Source: Streptomyces sp. NBC_00236
Lineage (GTDB): Bacteria > Actinomycetota > Actinomycetes > Streptomycetales > Streptomycetaceae
NCBI RefSeq assembly: GCF_036195045.1
Contig: NZ_CP108100.1
Location: forward strand, 558,001 to 622,000
Direction of reading: 5' to 3'
Length of the DNA stretch: 64,000 nucleotides
Part shown: positions 7,189 to 16,716 of the stretch, piece by piece
Layout of the letters: each line of letters begins with the position of its first letter
Numbering within the stretch: position 1 is the stretch's first letter
The notes under the pieces: model-generated
Database searches by the model: none
Told to the model about the DNA's origin: nothing
Seen by the model: only the letters and a program-made list of their open reading frames with translations
Made by a program: the position numbers and the translations under genes

Positions 7189-9603
7189 TCAGCGCACGGC
7201 CGGCTCCGGGACGGGGGCGTCCTCGACCGAGGTGCCGCAGACGAGCTGCCGCCGGTGGTCGACGATGCGCTCGGGGCCGGTGAGCCGGAGCCGCAGGGTC
7301 CGGCGGACGTCGGCCGCGTCGCTGGAGGCGGCGAGCCGCAGTTCGAGCGCGCCGGGCTCGACGACGCGACGGCCGCCGATGCCGGTGAAGGACGCCAGAT
7401 CCGCGTGGAAGCGGAACCGGACCCTGGCCGCCGCACCGGCGGCGAGCGGGACCCTGGCGTAGCCGATCAGCCGTGCCTGCGGCCGGGTGGTCTGGGCCAC
7501 CGGGTCGTGGAGGTAGAGCTGCACGACTTCGGCCCCGTCACGCTCCCCGGTGTTGCGGACCGTGACCTCGACGTCGGCGGAGCCGTCGGTGGGGATCTCG
7601 ACCGGGGCCGGATCGCCCTGCTCCCAGTCGAAGGTCGTGTACGACAGCCCGTGCCCGAAGGCGTAGAGCGGTGTCGGGTCCAGGTTGCTGACCCCGCTCG
7701 CCAGCCCCAGCGGCGGCTGCAGATACGTCCACGGCTGACCGCCCGGCCCCTGCGGAACGCCCACCGGCAGCCGGCCGGAGGGGTTGACCCGGCCGGAGAG
7801 CACGCCTGCCAGCGCCGGGCCGCCCTCCTCGCCGGGGAAGAAGGCCTGCACGATCGCCGCCGTCCGGTCCGCCCAGCGCCCCAGCGCGTACGGGCGGCCC
7901 GTCAGCAGCACCAGGACCACCGGGGTGCCGGTCGCCAGCAGGGCGTCGAGGAGCTCGCCCTGCACGCCGGGCAGCGAGAGATCGGTCGCGTCGCAGCCCT
8001 CGCCGGACGTGCCGCGGCCGAAGAGACCGGCCCGGTCGCCGAGCACCGCGACACAGACATCGGAGTCCCGGGCCAGCCGGACGGCCTCCGCGATCCCGGA
8101 GGTGTCCGTGCCGTCCACCTCGCAGCCGGCCGTGAAGTCCACCGCGGAACCGGGGAACTCCCCGCGCAGCGAGTCCAGCACCGTCGGCACGTCGATGCCC
8201 ATCGTGAACTCGGGGTGCGAGACGCCGACGTGGCTGGGGAAGGAGTAGCAGCCGAGCATGGCCAGCGCGTCGTCCGCGCGGGGCCCGACCACGGCGACGC
8301 GCCCGGGGTTCCGCAGCGGCAGCGTGCCGCCGGGGTTGGCGAGCAGCACGCAGGCCTGTTCGGCGAGCTGCCGGGCCAGGGCCCGGTTCTCCGGCGGGTC
8401 GAGGTTGACGGTGTCGCGGGCCTTCTCGGGGTCCGCGCCGTTCAGCGCGGCGGGCAGCGGCGACCAGTCCGGGTCGAGCAGCCCGAGCTCGCACTTTTGG
8501 AGCAGGACGCGGCGCAGGGCGCGGTCCACGAGCGCCTCGTCCACCGCCCCCTCGCGGACGGCGGCGACGAGGACGTCGCCGTAGCTGCGGACGGTGGGCA
8601 GTTCCACGTCGACTCCGGCACCCAGGGCCAGCCGGGCGGCGCCGGCGCGGTCGGCGGCGACCTTGTGCAGGGTCTCCAGGAAGCCGATGCCGAAGTAGTC
8701 GGCGACGACGGTGCCGGTGAACCCCCAGGTGTCGCGCAGGAGTCCGGTGAGCAGGGCCGGGTCGGCGGCCGCGGGCACACCGTCGATCTCGGCGTACGAA
8801 TGCATCACCGAACGCGCCCCGCCCTCCAGCACGGCCATCTCGAAGGGCGGCAGGATCACGTCCGCCATCTCACGGGCCCCGGCCCGGACCGGCGAGAGGT
8901 TGCGGGCGCCGGCGGAGGCCGAGTATCCGGCGAAGTGCTTGAGCGTGGAGATGATTCCGGCGGACTCCAGCCCCCGCACGTATGCGGTGCCGATGGTGGC
9001 CACCAGATAGGGGTCCTCGCCGATGGTCTCCTCGACCCGGCCCCAGCGCAGATCGCGGGCCACGTCCAGGACGGGCGCGAGGCCCTGGTGGACCCCGACG
9101 GCCCGCATGTCGGCGCCGATCCGCCGGGCCATCTCGGCGACCAGGTCCGGGTTCCAGGCCGCACCCCAGGACAGCGGGACGGGGTAGGCGGTCGCGCCCC
9201 AGGCGGTGAAGCCCGCCAGGCACTCCTCGTGGGCGAGGGCGGGGATGCCGAAGCGGCCGGCCTCGGCGATCCGTTCCTGGGCACGTGCCAGGGCGAGGGC
9301 CCCGACGCCGGGGTCGACCGGGGCGGTGCCGAACGGCCGGGTGAGCTGGCCGAGGCCACGCGTGGTCAGGTCGTCGAAGTCGACATCGTCGACCATGTCG
9401 TTCTGGTGCGGGGCGACCCCGTCGCCCTCGGCGTCGGCACCCACCCAGATTCCGTACAGCTGGGCGGTCTTCTCCTCCAGGGTCATCCGGGGGATCAGGT
9501 CGGCCACCCGCTCCTCCGGGGTGAGGGAGGGGTCGCGCCAGGGGCCGTCGACGGCCGGGGCCGCTTCGGTGCTGCGGGCGTGCGGGACAGCGGGGATTGC
9601 CAT
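7189..9603 (-). CDS. GH3 family beta-xylosidase/beta-glucosidase, cytoplasmic
   Basis: An 804-residue GH3 enzyme with the usual two catalytic domains plus a C-terminal fibronectin-III-like domain (about 700-804, with VTVRNTGERDGAEVVQLY). The nucleophile is Asp302 in GTVVADYFG; other GH3 motifs are DPRL-like DVARDLRWGRVEETIGEDPYL and STLKHFAGY. There is no signal peptide, so it should act on imported oligosaccharides. Start ATG 9601-9603 (MAIPAVP) has GAGAGGA upstream; an ATG 21 bases earlier has no ribosome binding site. It follows the second permease by 51 bp in the same operon. By context it is most likely a xylosidase, but GH3 specificity cannot be read with certainty. Confidence 0.9.
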   Translation of the reverse strand: MAIPAVPHARSTEAAPAVDGPWRDPSLTPEERVADLIPRMTLEEKTAQLYGIWVGADAEGDGVAPHQNDMVDDVDFDDLTTRGLGQLTRPFGTAPVDPGVGALALARAQERIAEAGRFGIPALAHEECLAGFTAWGATAYPVPLSWGAAWNPDLVAEMARRIGADMRAVGVHQGLAPVLDVARDLRWGRVEETIGEDPYLVATIGTAYVRGLESAGIISTLKHFAGYSASAGARNLSPVRAGAREMADVILPPFEMAVLEGGARSVMHSYAEIDGVPAAADPALLTGLLRDTWGFTGTVVADYFGIGFLETLHKVAADRAGAARLALGAGVDVELPTVRSYGDVLVAAVREGAVDEALVDRALRRVLLQKCELGLLDPDWSPLPAALNGADPEKARDTVNLDPPENRALARQLAEQACVLLANPGGTLPLRNPGRVAVVGPRADDALAMLGCYSFPSHVGVSHPEFTMGIDVPTVLDSLRGEFPGSAVDFTAGCEVDGTDTSGIAEAVRLARDSDVCVAVLGDRAGLFGRGTSGEGCDATDLSLPGVQGELLDALLATGTPVVLVLLTGRPYALGRWADRTAAIVQAFFPGEEGGPALAGVLSGRVNPSGRLPVGVPQGPGGQPWTYLQPPLGLASGVSNLDPTPLYAFGHGLSYTTFDWEQGDPAPVEIPTDGSADVEVTVRNTGERDGAEVVQLYLHDPVAQTTRPQARLIGYARVPLAAGAAARVRFRFHADLASFTGIGGRRVVEPGALELRLAASSDAADVRRTLRLRLTGPERIVDHRRQLVCGTSVEDAPVPEPAVR

Positions 9604-9654
9604 GGGGGCAGGGGTTCCTCTCATGAGTACGGTGGTCCGGGGCGGCGTGGAGTG

Positions 9655-10548
9655 CTACTTGCCGCCCACCCCCATCAGTCCGTTGACCAGCGCCTTGCGT
9701 GCCACGAGGTACACGGCGAAGATCGGCACGACGGAGAGCACGATCGCGGCCAGGACGGCCGGCACGTTGACCCCGAACTGGGACATGAAGTTGAAGAGGC
9801 CCAGTGTGAGCACCCTGTTCTCCTCCGACTGGGTCAGGATCAGCGGGAACAGGAAGCCGTTCCACGCCTGCAGCGCGGTGTAGATGGCCACCGTGCTGAT
9901 GCCCGCCTTGGACATCGGGATGGCCAGCTGCCACAGCATCCGCAGGGGCGTCGCGCCGTCGAGGGCCATCGCCTCGTACATCTCCTCGGAGACGTCACGC
10001 ATGGTGCCGCTGAGGATCAGTACGGCGACCGGCATCGCGAACGCCGCGGTCGGCAGGATGATCGCCGGCAGGCTGTCGTACAGACCCATCTTGCTGATCA
10101 GCAGGTACAGCGGCACGATCACCGCCTGCGCCGGAATCGCGACGCCGAGCAGGAAGGTCCGGAAGGCGAGCGAGGAGAGCCGGCTGCGGGTGCGCACCGC
10201 GACATAGGCGACCGGCACCGCGAGCAGCAGGACGATGGCGACGGTGGCCACGGCGACGATCGCCGTGTTCGTGAGCATCGAGGAGAAGCCGCTGTCCAGC
10301 ACGGTGCGGTAGTTCTCGAGCGTCGGGTCCGTCGGGACGGCCAGCGGCTCGCCGTTGAGGGCCTCGTCCTGGTGCATGAGCGAGGAGGAGACCAGTGTGT
10401 AGAGCGGGACGATGACGAGCAGCAGCCAGACCAGCGAGCCCAGGCCGGCCAGGGGGTTGCCCCACTTCCGGCGGCGCCGGGCGGCGGCCAGCCGGCTCCG
10501 GGTCACGGGCGACGTGGGGCGTGCCACGGGGCGGGTGTCGATTGACAT
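9655..10548 (-). CDS. bxlG: ABC sugar transporter permease, MalG type (xylo-oligosaccharide uptake)
   Basis: A 297-residue inner-membrane permease with a cytoplasmic basic N-terminus and six predicted membrane segments. The EAA loop that contacts the ATPase is EEMYEAMALDGATPLRMLWQLAIP. It starts 4 bp after the stop of the first permease and is followed by GH3. Gene order (lipoprotein, two permeases, beta-glycosidase, divergent LacI regulator) is that of the Streptomyces bxlEFG-bxlA locus for xylobiose uptake; the gene name rests on that synteny. No ATPase is encoded here, as expected if the shared MsiK ATPase is used. Confidence 0.88.
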   Translation of the reverse strand: MSIDTRPVARPTSPVTRSRLAAARRRRKWGNPLAGLGSLVWLLLVIVPLYTLVSSSLMHQDEALNGEPLAVPTDPTLENYRTVLDSGFSSMLTNTAIVAVATVAIVLLLAVPVAYVAVRTRSRLSSLAFRTFLLGVAIPAQAVIVPLYLLISKMGLYDSLPAIILPTAAFAMPVAVLILSGTMRDVSEEMYEAMALDGATPLRMLWQLAIPMSKAGISTVAIYTALQAWNGFLFPLILTQSEENRVLTLGLFNFMSQFGVNVPAVLAAIVLSVVPIFAVYLVARKALVNGLMGVGGK

Positions 10549-10552
10549 CTCG

Positions 10553-11482
10553 TCACATACCTTCCCGGGTGGACCGCATGTTCCCGAAACCGCTGAAGCG
10601 GACCAGGATCAGCGACAGGGCGGTGGCCACCACGACCAGGGCGGTGGCGATCGCCGCGGCGTAACCGAGGTCGTAGGTCTGGAAACCGGTCCGGTACATG
10701 AGGTACGGGAGCACGGTGGTGTCCGTGCCGGGGCCGCCCTTGGTCATGATCAGCACGGTGTCGAAGTACGTCAGCGAGCCGACGATCATCAGGACCGAGG
10801 AGGTCGTGATGGTGTTGCGCAGCTGCGGCAGGGTGATGTGGAAGAACTGGCGGAGCATGCCGGCGCCGTCGATCTCCGCGGCCTGGTACAGGACCTGGGG
10901 TATCTGCCGGGTGCCGCCCTGGTAGATCAGGGTGTGGAACGGCATGAACTGCCAGCCGCCGACGAATGCCACGGTGAGCAGCGCGCCGGTGGAGGAGCCC
11001 ATGATGTTCGGATCGATCCCGAACCAGGGCCCGATCGTCTTGATGACGCCGAAGTTGGGGTCGAGCAGCGCGTGGAACAGCATGGCGATGGCCGTGGTGG
11101 AGAGCAGCAGCGGGATGAAGAAGACCGCCGAGAGCACGGCCCGGCTGCGCTGCCTGCCCGCCGCCCAGACGCCGAGCAGCAGCGCCACCGGGGTCTGGAA
11201 CGCCCAGCTGATCGTGGTGAGGAGCAGGCTGAGCCACGCGGCCTGGCGGAACTCCGGGTCCTTGAACAGCCGGGTCCAGTTGTCCGTGCCGACGGGTGTC
11301 GGGGAGTTCAGCCCGTCCCACTGGCAGAAGGAGAGGTAGACGGCGATCGCGAGTGGGACGATCGCGAAGAGGGCGAAGAAGAGGATGCCGGGCACGGCCC
11401 AGGCGACCGGGGGGCGGCCGACGTTGCCGACGGCCGCCTTCCTTCCTCCACGCACCTTTTTGTACGAAGAGACGTGGGACAT
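10553..11482 (-). CDS. bxlF: ABC sugar transporter permease, MalF type
   Basis: A 309-residue permease with six predicted membrane segments beginning at PPVAWAVPGILFFALFAIVPLAIAVYLSF. The conserved cytoplasmic EAA loop is AAEIDGAGMLRQFFHITLPQL. The start lies 2 bp after the binding-protein stop, so the two are translationally coupled. It pairs with the permease at 9655-10548 to form the membrane channel of the presumed xylo-oligosaccharide importer. Confidence 0.88.
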   Translation of the reverse strand: MSHVSSYKKVRGGRKAAVGNVGRPPVAWAVPGILFFALFAIVPLAIAVYLSFCQWDGLNSPTPVGTDNWTRLFKDPEFRQAAWLSLLLTTISWAFQTPVALLLGVWAAGRQRSRAVLSAVFFIPLLLSTTAIAMLFHALLDPNFGVIKTIGPWFGIDPNIMGSSTGALLTVAFVGGWQFMPFHTLIYQGGTRQIPQVLYQAAEIDGAGMLRQFFHITLPQLRNTITTSSVLMIVGSLTYFDTVLIMTKGGPGTDTTVLPYLMYRTGFQTYDLGYAAAIATALVVVATALSLILVRFSGFGNMRSTREGM

Positions 11483-11484
11483 TT

Positions 11485-12795
11485 TTACTTGACGGCCTTC
11501 ATCGCGGCGACGAACTGCTCGGGGGTCGACTTACCGGCGAACAGCTTGCTGATTTCGGTGAGCAGCGGGGTGGCGATCTTGGACTCCAGTGCCTGGTCCC
11601 AGGAGAGTGTGAAGTCCGGGGCCTTCTGGACCATGTCGTACTGGTCGGTGGCGAACTGCGGGTTCGGCGAACCGCTCAGCATGGAGGCGGCGTTCGACGT
11701 GGTCGGGACGTCACCGTTGTCGACCAGGGCCTGGGCGTAGGTCTTGGACGCCATGGTCTTGAGGAACGCTATGGCCGCGTCCTTGTGCTTGGTGCGGGCG
11801 TTGACCGACCAGTAGTTGGTGGGGTTGCCCACCACGTTCGCCGCGTCACCGACGCCGCCGGCCACGGTCGGGAACGCCGTCCAGCCGAGGTCCTTCTTGG
11901 CGAACTCGGGCGCCTTGCCCAGCTGGGTCGAGTACTCCCACGAGCCCATCAGGTGCATGGCGGCCTTGCCCTTGTTGAGCAGGGTGGGCGCGCCTCCGTT
12001 GCCGTAGTCGACGGAGTTGAAGTTCTTGCCGAAGGCACCCTCGTCGACGAGCTGCTTGACGGTCTGGGCCGTCTTGAGCACGGCCGGGTCGCCCCAGCCG
12101 GAGGAGTCGCCGTTCTGGATCTTCCGGAAGACGTCGGGGCCGCCGATCCGGTCCAGGAGGTACTCCATCCACATCAGCTCGGGCCACTTGTCGGAGCCGC
12201 CGAGAGCGAACGGGGTGATGCCCTTGCCCTTGAAGGTGGTGATGGCCTTCTGGAGGTCCTCCCACGTCTTGGGGGGCTCGATGTTGTTCTCGGCGAAGAG
12301 GGCCTTGTTGTAGAAGAGCATCACGGGCTGCATGCCGCGCATGGGGATGCCGTAGGTCTTCCCGTCGAGGCCACCGGCGGTGACGATCGAGGGCAGGAAG
12401 CCGGCCTTGAGCGTGGCGTCGTTCTTCACCGTCGAGGTGAGGTCGACCAGCTGCTTGGCGTCGACGTACGGCTTGATGGAGCCGCCGCCCCAGTTGAAGA
12501 AGATGTCGGGCGCGCTCGGAGAGCCCATGGCGCTCCGCAGCTTGTTGACGTATTCGGTGCCCGGTACCGGGACCAGCTTGACCTTGACCTTCGAGGTCTT
12601 GTTGAACTCCTCGACCGCCGCCTGCTGGACCTTGACCGCGTCGTCGCCGTAGACGTACGCGGTGAGGGTGCCACCGTCACCACCACTGCCGCCGTTCGAC
12701 CCGCAGCCCGCAAGCACGCCCGCCATGACCATGGCCGCACCGGCCGCGGTCAATCTCGCCGCACGCGTACTCTGAGTGAAAATTCCCGACCCCAT
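11485..12795 (-). CDS. bxlE: ABC transporter sugar-binding lipoprotein
   Basis: A 436-residue extracellular solute-binding protein (family 1). The lipobox VLAGC places the lipidated cysteine at residue 31. The mature part shows the periplasmic-binding fold typical of oligosaccharide binders ([44 protein letters not shown]). I chose ATG 12793-12795 (MGSGIF) behind GAGGT; the longer frame upstream would bury the signal peptide. It is first in the operon, downstream of a good promoter and a regulator-type palindrome. Specificity for xylobiose or larger oligomers is inferred from neighbours. Confidence 0.9.
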   Translation of the reverse strand: MGSGIFTQSTRAARLTAAGAAMVMAGVLAGCGSNGGSGGDGGTLTAYVYGDDAVKVQQAAVEEFNKTSKVKVKLVPVPGTEYVNKLRSAMGSPSAPDIFFNWGGGSIKPYVDAKQLVDLTSTVKNDATLKAGFLPSIVTAGGLDGKTYGIPMRGMQPVMLFYNKALFAENNIEPPKTWEDLQKAITTFKGKGITPFALGGSDKWPELMWMEYLLDRIGGPDVFRKIQNGDSSGWGDPAVLKTAQTVKQLVDEGAFGKNFNSVDYGNGGAPTLLNKGKAAMHLMGSWEYSTQLGKAPEFAKKDLGWTAFPTVAGGVGDAANVVGNPTNYWSVNARTKHKDAAIAFLKTMASKTYAQALVDNGDVPTTSNAASMLSGSPNPQFATDQYDMVQKAPDFTLSWDQALESKIATPLLTEISKLFAGKSTPEQFVAAMKAVK

Positions 12796-12809
12796 GACCG
12801 CACCTCTGT

Positions 12810-12820
12810 CGAATGTTTCG
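12810..12820. promoter_or_regulatory. CGAATGTTTCG operator in the bxlE leader
   Basis: Differs by one base from the CGAAAGTTTCG palindrome at 7112-7122. It sits between the promoter and the start codon, where a bound repressor would block elongation or initiation. Confidence 0.6.
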
Positions 12821-12844
12821 GCCCTGCTTGCGAATGTTGCCGGA

Positions 12845-12873
12845 ACCGTACGGTCGTGTTTCGGGCCAGTCAA
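12845..12873 (-). promoter_or_regulatory. Promoter of the xylo-oligosaccharide uptake operon
   Basis: TTGACT (12868-12873) and TACGGT (12845-12850) on the minus strand are 17 bp apart. Transcription would start about 40 bases upstream of the lipoprotein ATG, just before the operator. Confidence 0.6.
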
Positions 12874-12933
12874 GAGGGTCGGCCGAGGGAATTTTCCTTG
12901 GGGGCCCACCCCTCCCTCCTTGCGGCGGGCAGT

Positions 12934-12946
12934 TACGATTCCCTGT
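12934..12946 (+). promoter_or_regulatory. Likely leaderless start of the LacI-type regulator
   Basis: TACGAT (12934-12939) lies 7 bases before ATG 12947 and no ribosome binding site is visible. This spacing predicts transcription starting at or next to the A of the start codon. No convincing -35 is present. Confidence 0.45.
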
Positions 12947-14005
12947 ATGAGCCCCGCAAACGTCCAGTCACATCAGGAGAATGCGCCTGCCGGCGAGTCG
13001 CCGGACGGCACCGCCACGCTGGCGGAAATCGCCCGAGCGGCCGGAGTCTCGGCTCCGACAGTTTCGAAGGTGCTGAACGGACGGGCCGATGTCGCCCCCG
13101 GCACACGCACCAAGGTCGAGGAGCTGCTGCTCCTGCACGGCTACCGCCGCAGACGCGGCTCCACGACGCAGTCGCAGTTGATCGATCTGGTCTTCCACGA
13201 GCTGGACAGCGCCTGGGCCATGGAGGTCGTGCGCGGGGTGGAGAACGTCGCGCGCGAGGAGGGCCTGAGTCTGGTCCTGTCGGAGAGCGCGGGCCGCCTC
13301 ACCCCCGGACAGACCTGGGTGGACGGCGTGCTGGCCCGTCGGCCGGTCGGGGTGATCCTGGTCCTGTCGGACCTCACCGCCGCCCAGCGCGCCCAGCTCA
13401 CCAGCCGGAACATCCCGTACGCGGTGGTCGACCCGGCCGGCGACCCCGGCGACGACGTCCCGTCGGTCGGAACGACGAACTGGCAGGGCGGGCTCGCCGC
13501 CACCCGCCACCTCACCGGGCTCGGGCACCGCAGGATCGGGGTGATCAGCGGCCCGTCGCGCATGATGTGCAGCCGCGCCCGGGTGGACGGCTACCGTGCC
13601 GCCCTGGAGACCGCGGGCCTGCCGATCGACCCCGCCCTGGTCCGCGAGGGCGAGTTCCAGCACGAGGCCGGATACACCACGGGCATGGAGCTGCTGAGCA
13701 TGGCGGACCGGCCGACCGCCATCTTCGCCGGGAACGACCTTCAGGCGCTCGGTGTGTACGAGGCCGCGCGCGAGCTCGGACTGCGCATCCCCGAGGACCT
13801 CAGCGTGGTGGGCTTCGACGACCTGCCGCTCACCCGGTGGATCGGGCCGCCGCTGACCACGGTGCGCCAGCCGCTCATAGAGATGGCGGAGACCGCGGCC
13901 CGGCTGGTCCTCGACCTCGGCCGGGGCCGGCAGCCCGCGACCACCCGCGTCGACCTGGCCACCAACCTGGTCGTACGCAACAGCACGGCGGCCCCCGGAC
14001 GTTGA
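12947..14005 (+). CDS. bxlR: LacI-family regulator of the xylan island
   Basis: A 352-residue repressor. The N-terminal helix-turn-helix and hinge are clear ([22 protein letters not shown], then [16 protein letters not shown]), followed by a periplasmic-binding-like effector domain with [50 protein letters not shown] and [22 protein letters not shown]. It is divergent from the bxlEFG-type operon with 151 bp between the two start codons. It probably binds the CGAAA-type palindromes at 12810 and 7112 and is released by xylobiose or xylose. The gene name is by synteny. No ribosome binding site is seen; see the leaderless promoter. Confidence 0.9.
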   Translation: MSPANVQSHQENAPAGESPDGTATLAEIARAAGVSAPTVSKVLNGRADVAPGTRTKVEELLLLHGYRRRRGSTTQSQLIDLVFHELDSAWAMEVVRGVENVAREEGLSLVLSESAGRLTPGQTWVDGVLARRPVGVILVLSDLTAAQRAQLTSRNIPYAVVDPAGDPGDDVPSVGTTNWQGGLAATRHLTGLGHRRIGVISGPSRMMCSRARVDGYRAALETAGLPIDPALVREGEFQHEAGYTTGMELLSMADRPTAIFAGNDLQALGVYEAARELGLRIPEDLSVVGFDDLPLTRWIGPPLTTVRQPLIEMAETAARLVLDLGRGRQPATTRVDLATNLVVRNSTAAPGR

Positions 14006-14051
14006 TCAACTCGGTTGCGGCCGCGTTCGGGCGTCGGTACCGTCGCGCGGC

Positions 14052-14579
14052 ATGAAGACCCCTGTCCTGCGGACTCCGCGGTTGGTGCTGGAGCCGTACA
14101 CACCCACCGACGAGGAAGACTTCGTCGCGCTCTTCCAGGACGCCCGGGTGGGGCGCTGGATGGGCGACGGCGTGGACGAGGAGGCCGAGGACCGGGCCCT
14201 GTTCCGGCGGCTCTTCACGAAGGTGTACGCACAGGACCTGTTCGGCGTCTGGGTGGTGCGGCACGACGGGCGGGCGGTCGGGCACGCGGAGATCAAGCCG
14301 TCCCCCACCCCCGGCGTGGACGGCCACGAGATCGTCTACGCCGTGGCCCCCGCGGCGTGGGGGCAGGGACTGGGCACCGAGATCGCCGAGACGCTGGTCG
14401 CCCACGGCTTCGCCACCCTGGGCCTGGCCGAGGTGCACGCGACGGTGGACGCCGCCAACAAGGCCTCGCTCGCCCTGCTGACCCGGATCGGATTCCGCCA
14501 CGTCCGTGACATCAGGGAGGACGACGGGAGCACGACCCGCCTCCTCACGCGTCCGAAGGCGCCCGGTCCGGGGCACTGA
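14052..14579 (+). CDS. GNAT family N-acetyltransferase (RimJ/RimL-like)
   Basis: A 175-residue acetyl-CoA dependent N-acetyltransferase. It opens with the typical LRTPRLVLEPYTPTDEEDF strand-helix and has the acetyl-CoA binding loop in YAVAPAAWGQGLGTEIAETL (Q/R-x-x-G-x-G/A form). It ends with GFRHVRDI. Likely targets are an alpha-amino group of a protein or a small amine; this cannot be decided. It is 46 bp downstream of the LacI gene on the same strand, so may be co-transcribed, but its content does not link it to xylan. Confidence 0.88.
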   Translation: MKTPVLRTPRLVLEPYTPTDEEDFVALFQDARVGRWMGDGVDEEAEDRALFRRLFTKVYAQDLFGVWVVRHDGRAVGHAEIKPSPTPGVDGHEIVYAVAPAAWGQGLGTEIAETLVAHGFATLGLAEVHATVDAANKASLALLTRIGFRHVRDIREDDGSTTRLLTRPKAPGPGH

Positions 14580-14710
14580 GGGTCCGGGCTCCCGAAACCC
14601 GTCGCCGGCCGCGAATGCGGCGGTGTCCGGAGCTGTCCTGCGCGCCACTGTCAGTGGCTGGGTGCAGACTGGCGCCTATCCGGCACAACGACGTTTCGGG
14701 AGGTTCGGTC

Positions 14711-15799
14711 ATGACCGATGTTCTGCTCACCGTCGGCACCCGCAAGGGGCTCTTCATCGGCCGCAGGAGCGGTGGGGCATGGGAGTTCGGCGATCCGCAT
14801 TTCAATGCACAGGCGATCTACTCCATCGCCATCGACAAGCGCGGTGACGTTCCCCGGCTGCTGGTGGGCGGCGACAGCGCGCACTGGGGCCCGTCCGTCT
14901 TCCACTCCGACGACCTGGGCGCGAGCTGGGTCGAGCCGGCGCAACCGGCCGTGAAGTTCCCGGAGTTCACCGGGACGTCGCTGGAACGGGTCTGGCAGCT
15001 GCACCCGGCGGGCCCCGAGGCGCCGGATGTCGTGTACGCGGGCACCGAGCCGGCCGCGCTGTTCCGCTCGCAGGACAGGGGCGAGTCGTTCGAGCTGGTC
15101 CGCCCGCTCTGGGAGCATCCGACGCGCTCGAAGTGGGTGCCGGGCGGCGGCGGCGAGGGCCTGCACACGGTACTGACGGACGAGCGGGACCCGCGGTCGG
15201 TCACGGTCGCCGTCTCCACCGCCGGGGTCTTCAGGACGGCGGACGGCGGCGAGAGCTGGACCCCGGCGAACAGGGGGGTGTCGGCGGTCTTCCTGCCCGA
15301 TCCCGACCCGGAGTTCGGTCAGTGCGTCCACAAGGTCAGCCGGGACGCCGTCGATCCCGACCGGCTCTATCTGCAGAACCACTGGGGTGTGTTCCGCAGC
15401 GACGACGCCGGGGGCAGCTGGACGGACATCGGCGCGGGTCTGCCCTCCGACTTCGGCTTCGCGGTGGCGGCGCACCCGCACCGCGCGAACACGGCGTACA
15501 TCTTCCCGATCAACGCCGACGCCGACCGGGTGCCGGCCGACCACCGCTGCCGCGTCTTCCGGACCACCGATGGGGGCGACAGCTGGGAGCCGCTGTCCTC
15601 GGGGCTCCCCGACGGCGCGCATTACGGCACGGTGCTGCGCGACGCGCTCTGTACGGACGACGCCGATCCGGCCGGTGTGTACTTCGGCAACCGCAACGGA
15701 GAGGTGTACGCGAGCGCGGACGACGGGGACAGCTGGCAGCAGCTCGCCTCGCACCTGCCTGACGTCCTGTGCGTCCGGGCGGCCACGATCGGCGGGTGA
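14711..15799 (+). CDS. BNR/VPS10-type beta-propeller protein (exo-sialidase-like annotation)
   Basis: A 362-residue protein with no signal peptide. It is built of repeated propeller blades with BNR or Asp-box elements: SDDLGASW, SQDRGESF, TADGGESWTP, SDDAGGSWTDIG, TTDGGDSWEPL and SADDGDSWQQL. It opens MTDVLLTVGTRKGLFIG behind GGGAGG at good spacing. Many such proteins are labelled exo-alpha-sialidase or glycosyl hydrolase, but none of the sialidase arginine-triad context is evident, so I treat it as a propeller protein of unknown role. It stands alone between GNAT and the convergent uracil-DNA glycosylase. Confidence 0.85.
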   Translation: MTDVLLTVGTRKGLFIGRRSGGAWEFGDPHFNAQAIYSIAIDKRGDVPRLLVGGDSAHWGPSVFHSDDLGASWVEPAQPAVKFPEFTGTSLERVWQLHPAGPEAPDVVYAGTEPAALFRSQDRGESFELVRPLWEHPTRSKWVPGGGGEGLHTVLTDERDPRSVTVAVSTAGVFRTADGGESWTPANRGVSAVFLPDPDPEFGQCVHKVSRDAVDPDRLYLQNHWGVFRSDDAGGSWTDIGAGLPSDFGFAVAAHPHRANTAYIFPINADADRVPADHRCRVFRTTDGGDSWEPLSSGLPDGAHYGTVLRDALCTDDADPAGVYFGNRNGEVYASADDGDSWQQLASHLPDVLCVRAATIGG

Positions 15800-15880
15800 C
15801 CGGGACGGGGGAGCATCGCGCCGCCGGCGGGCCCGGATCCGGTGGGACCGGGCCACGCACCGGCGGGCCCGCCCCCTCGG

Positions 15881-16558
15881 CTACGGAAGGCGCCAGTCCA
15901 CCGGCTGCGCCCCCTGGCGCGCCAGGAGTTCATTGGCCTTGCTGAAGGGACGGGACCCGAAGAAGCCGCGGTCCGCCGACATGGGGGACGGATGGGCGGA
16001 CTCGATCGCCGGGAAGTCCCCCAGCGACGGCCGGAGGTTGCGGGCGTCGCGGCCCCACAGGATGGACACCAGCGGGGTGCCCCGCGCGACCAGTGCCCGG
16101 ATGGCCTGCTCCGTGACCTCTTCCCAGCCCTTGCCCCGGTGGGCGGCCGGCTTGCGGGGTGCGGTCGTCAGCGCCCTGTTCAGCAGCAGCACGCCCTGCC
16201 GCGTCCACGGGGTCAGGTCGCCGTTCGACGGGCGGGGCAGCCCCAGGTCCGTGTGCAGCTCGCGGTAGATGTTCTCCAGGCTCCCCGGAAGCTGACGGAC
16301 CTCGGGGGCGACCGCGAAGCTCAGCCCGATGGCCATCCCCGGTGTGGGGTAGGGGTCCTGACCGACGATCAGCACACGTACCTCGTCGAAGGGCTGCTGG
16401 AACGCGCGCAGCACGTTCGCCCCCGACGGCAGATACGTACGGCCTGCCGCGACCTCCGCCCGCAGGAAGTCCCCCATCTCGGCGATGCGTCCCGCCACGG
16501 GGGCCAACGCCCGGGCCCAGCCGGGCTCCACAACTTCGTTCAACGGTCGCGCTGTCAC
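15881..16558 (-). CDS. ung: Uracil-DNA glycosylase, family 1
   Basis: A 225-residue base-excision repair enzyme that removes uracil from DNA. The water-activating motif GQDPYP (Asp68) and the minor-groove/leucine-loop motif HPSPMSA are both intact, as are [23 protein letters not shown] and VSILWG. Length is normal. The GTG at 16556-16558 (VTARPLNE) follows AGGGTGA and is preferred over the long upstream extension. It is convergent with the propeller gene and divergent from the sugar kinase. Confidence 0.95.
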   Translation of the reverse strand: MTARPLNEVVEPGWARALAPVAGRIAEMGDFLRAEVAAGRTYLPSGANVLRAFQQPFDEVRVLIVGQDPYPTPGMAIGLSFAVAPEVRQLPGSLENIYRELHTDLGLPRPSNGDLTPWTRQGVLLLNRALTTAPRKPAAHRGKGWEEVTEQAIRALVARGTPLVSILWGRDARNLRPSLGDFPAIESAHPSPMSADRGFFGSRPFSKANELLARQGAQPVDWRLP

Positions 16559-16716
16559 GGGTCTCACCCTACCGGCGTAACGACAGGTGTCCCGCCCCTC
16601 CCCCACCTGCGGTGACCGTGCGGCACGGGGGCGGCCCGTCGCAACACCTCCGGCTCGTCGCGGAGGGCCTGGCGATAGGCTGCCGCCGTCATTCCTCTGC
16701 TGACGGGAGCCGCTCC

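Noticed and set aside
7141..10545. Open frame of 1134 codons on the plus strand
   Set aside because: Antisense to GH3 and a permease; no domain or ribosome binding site.
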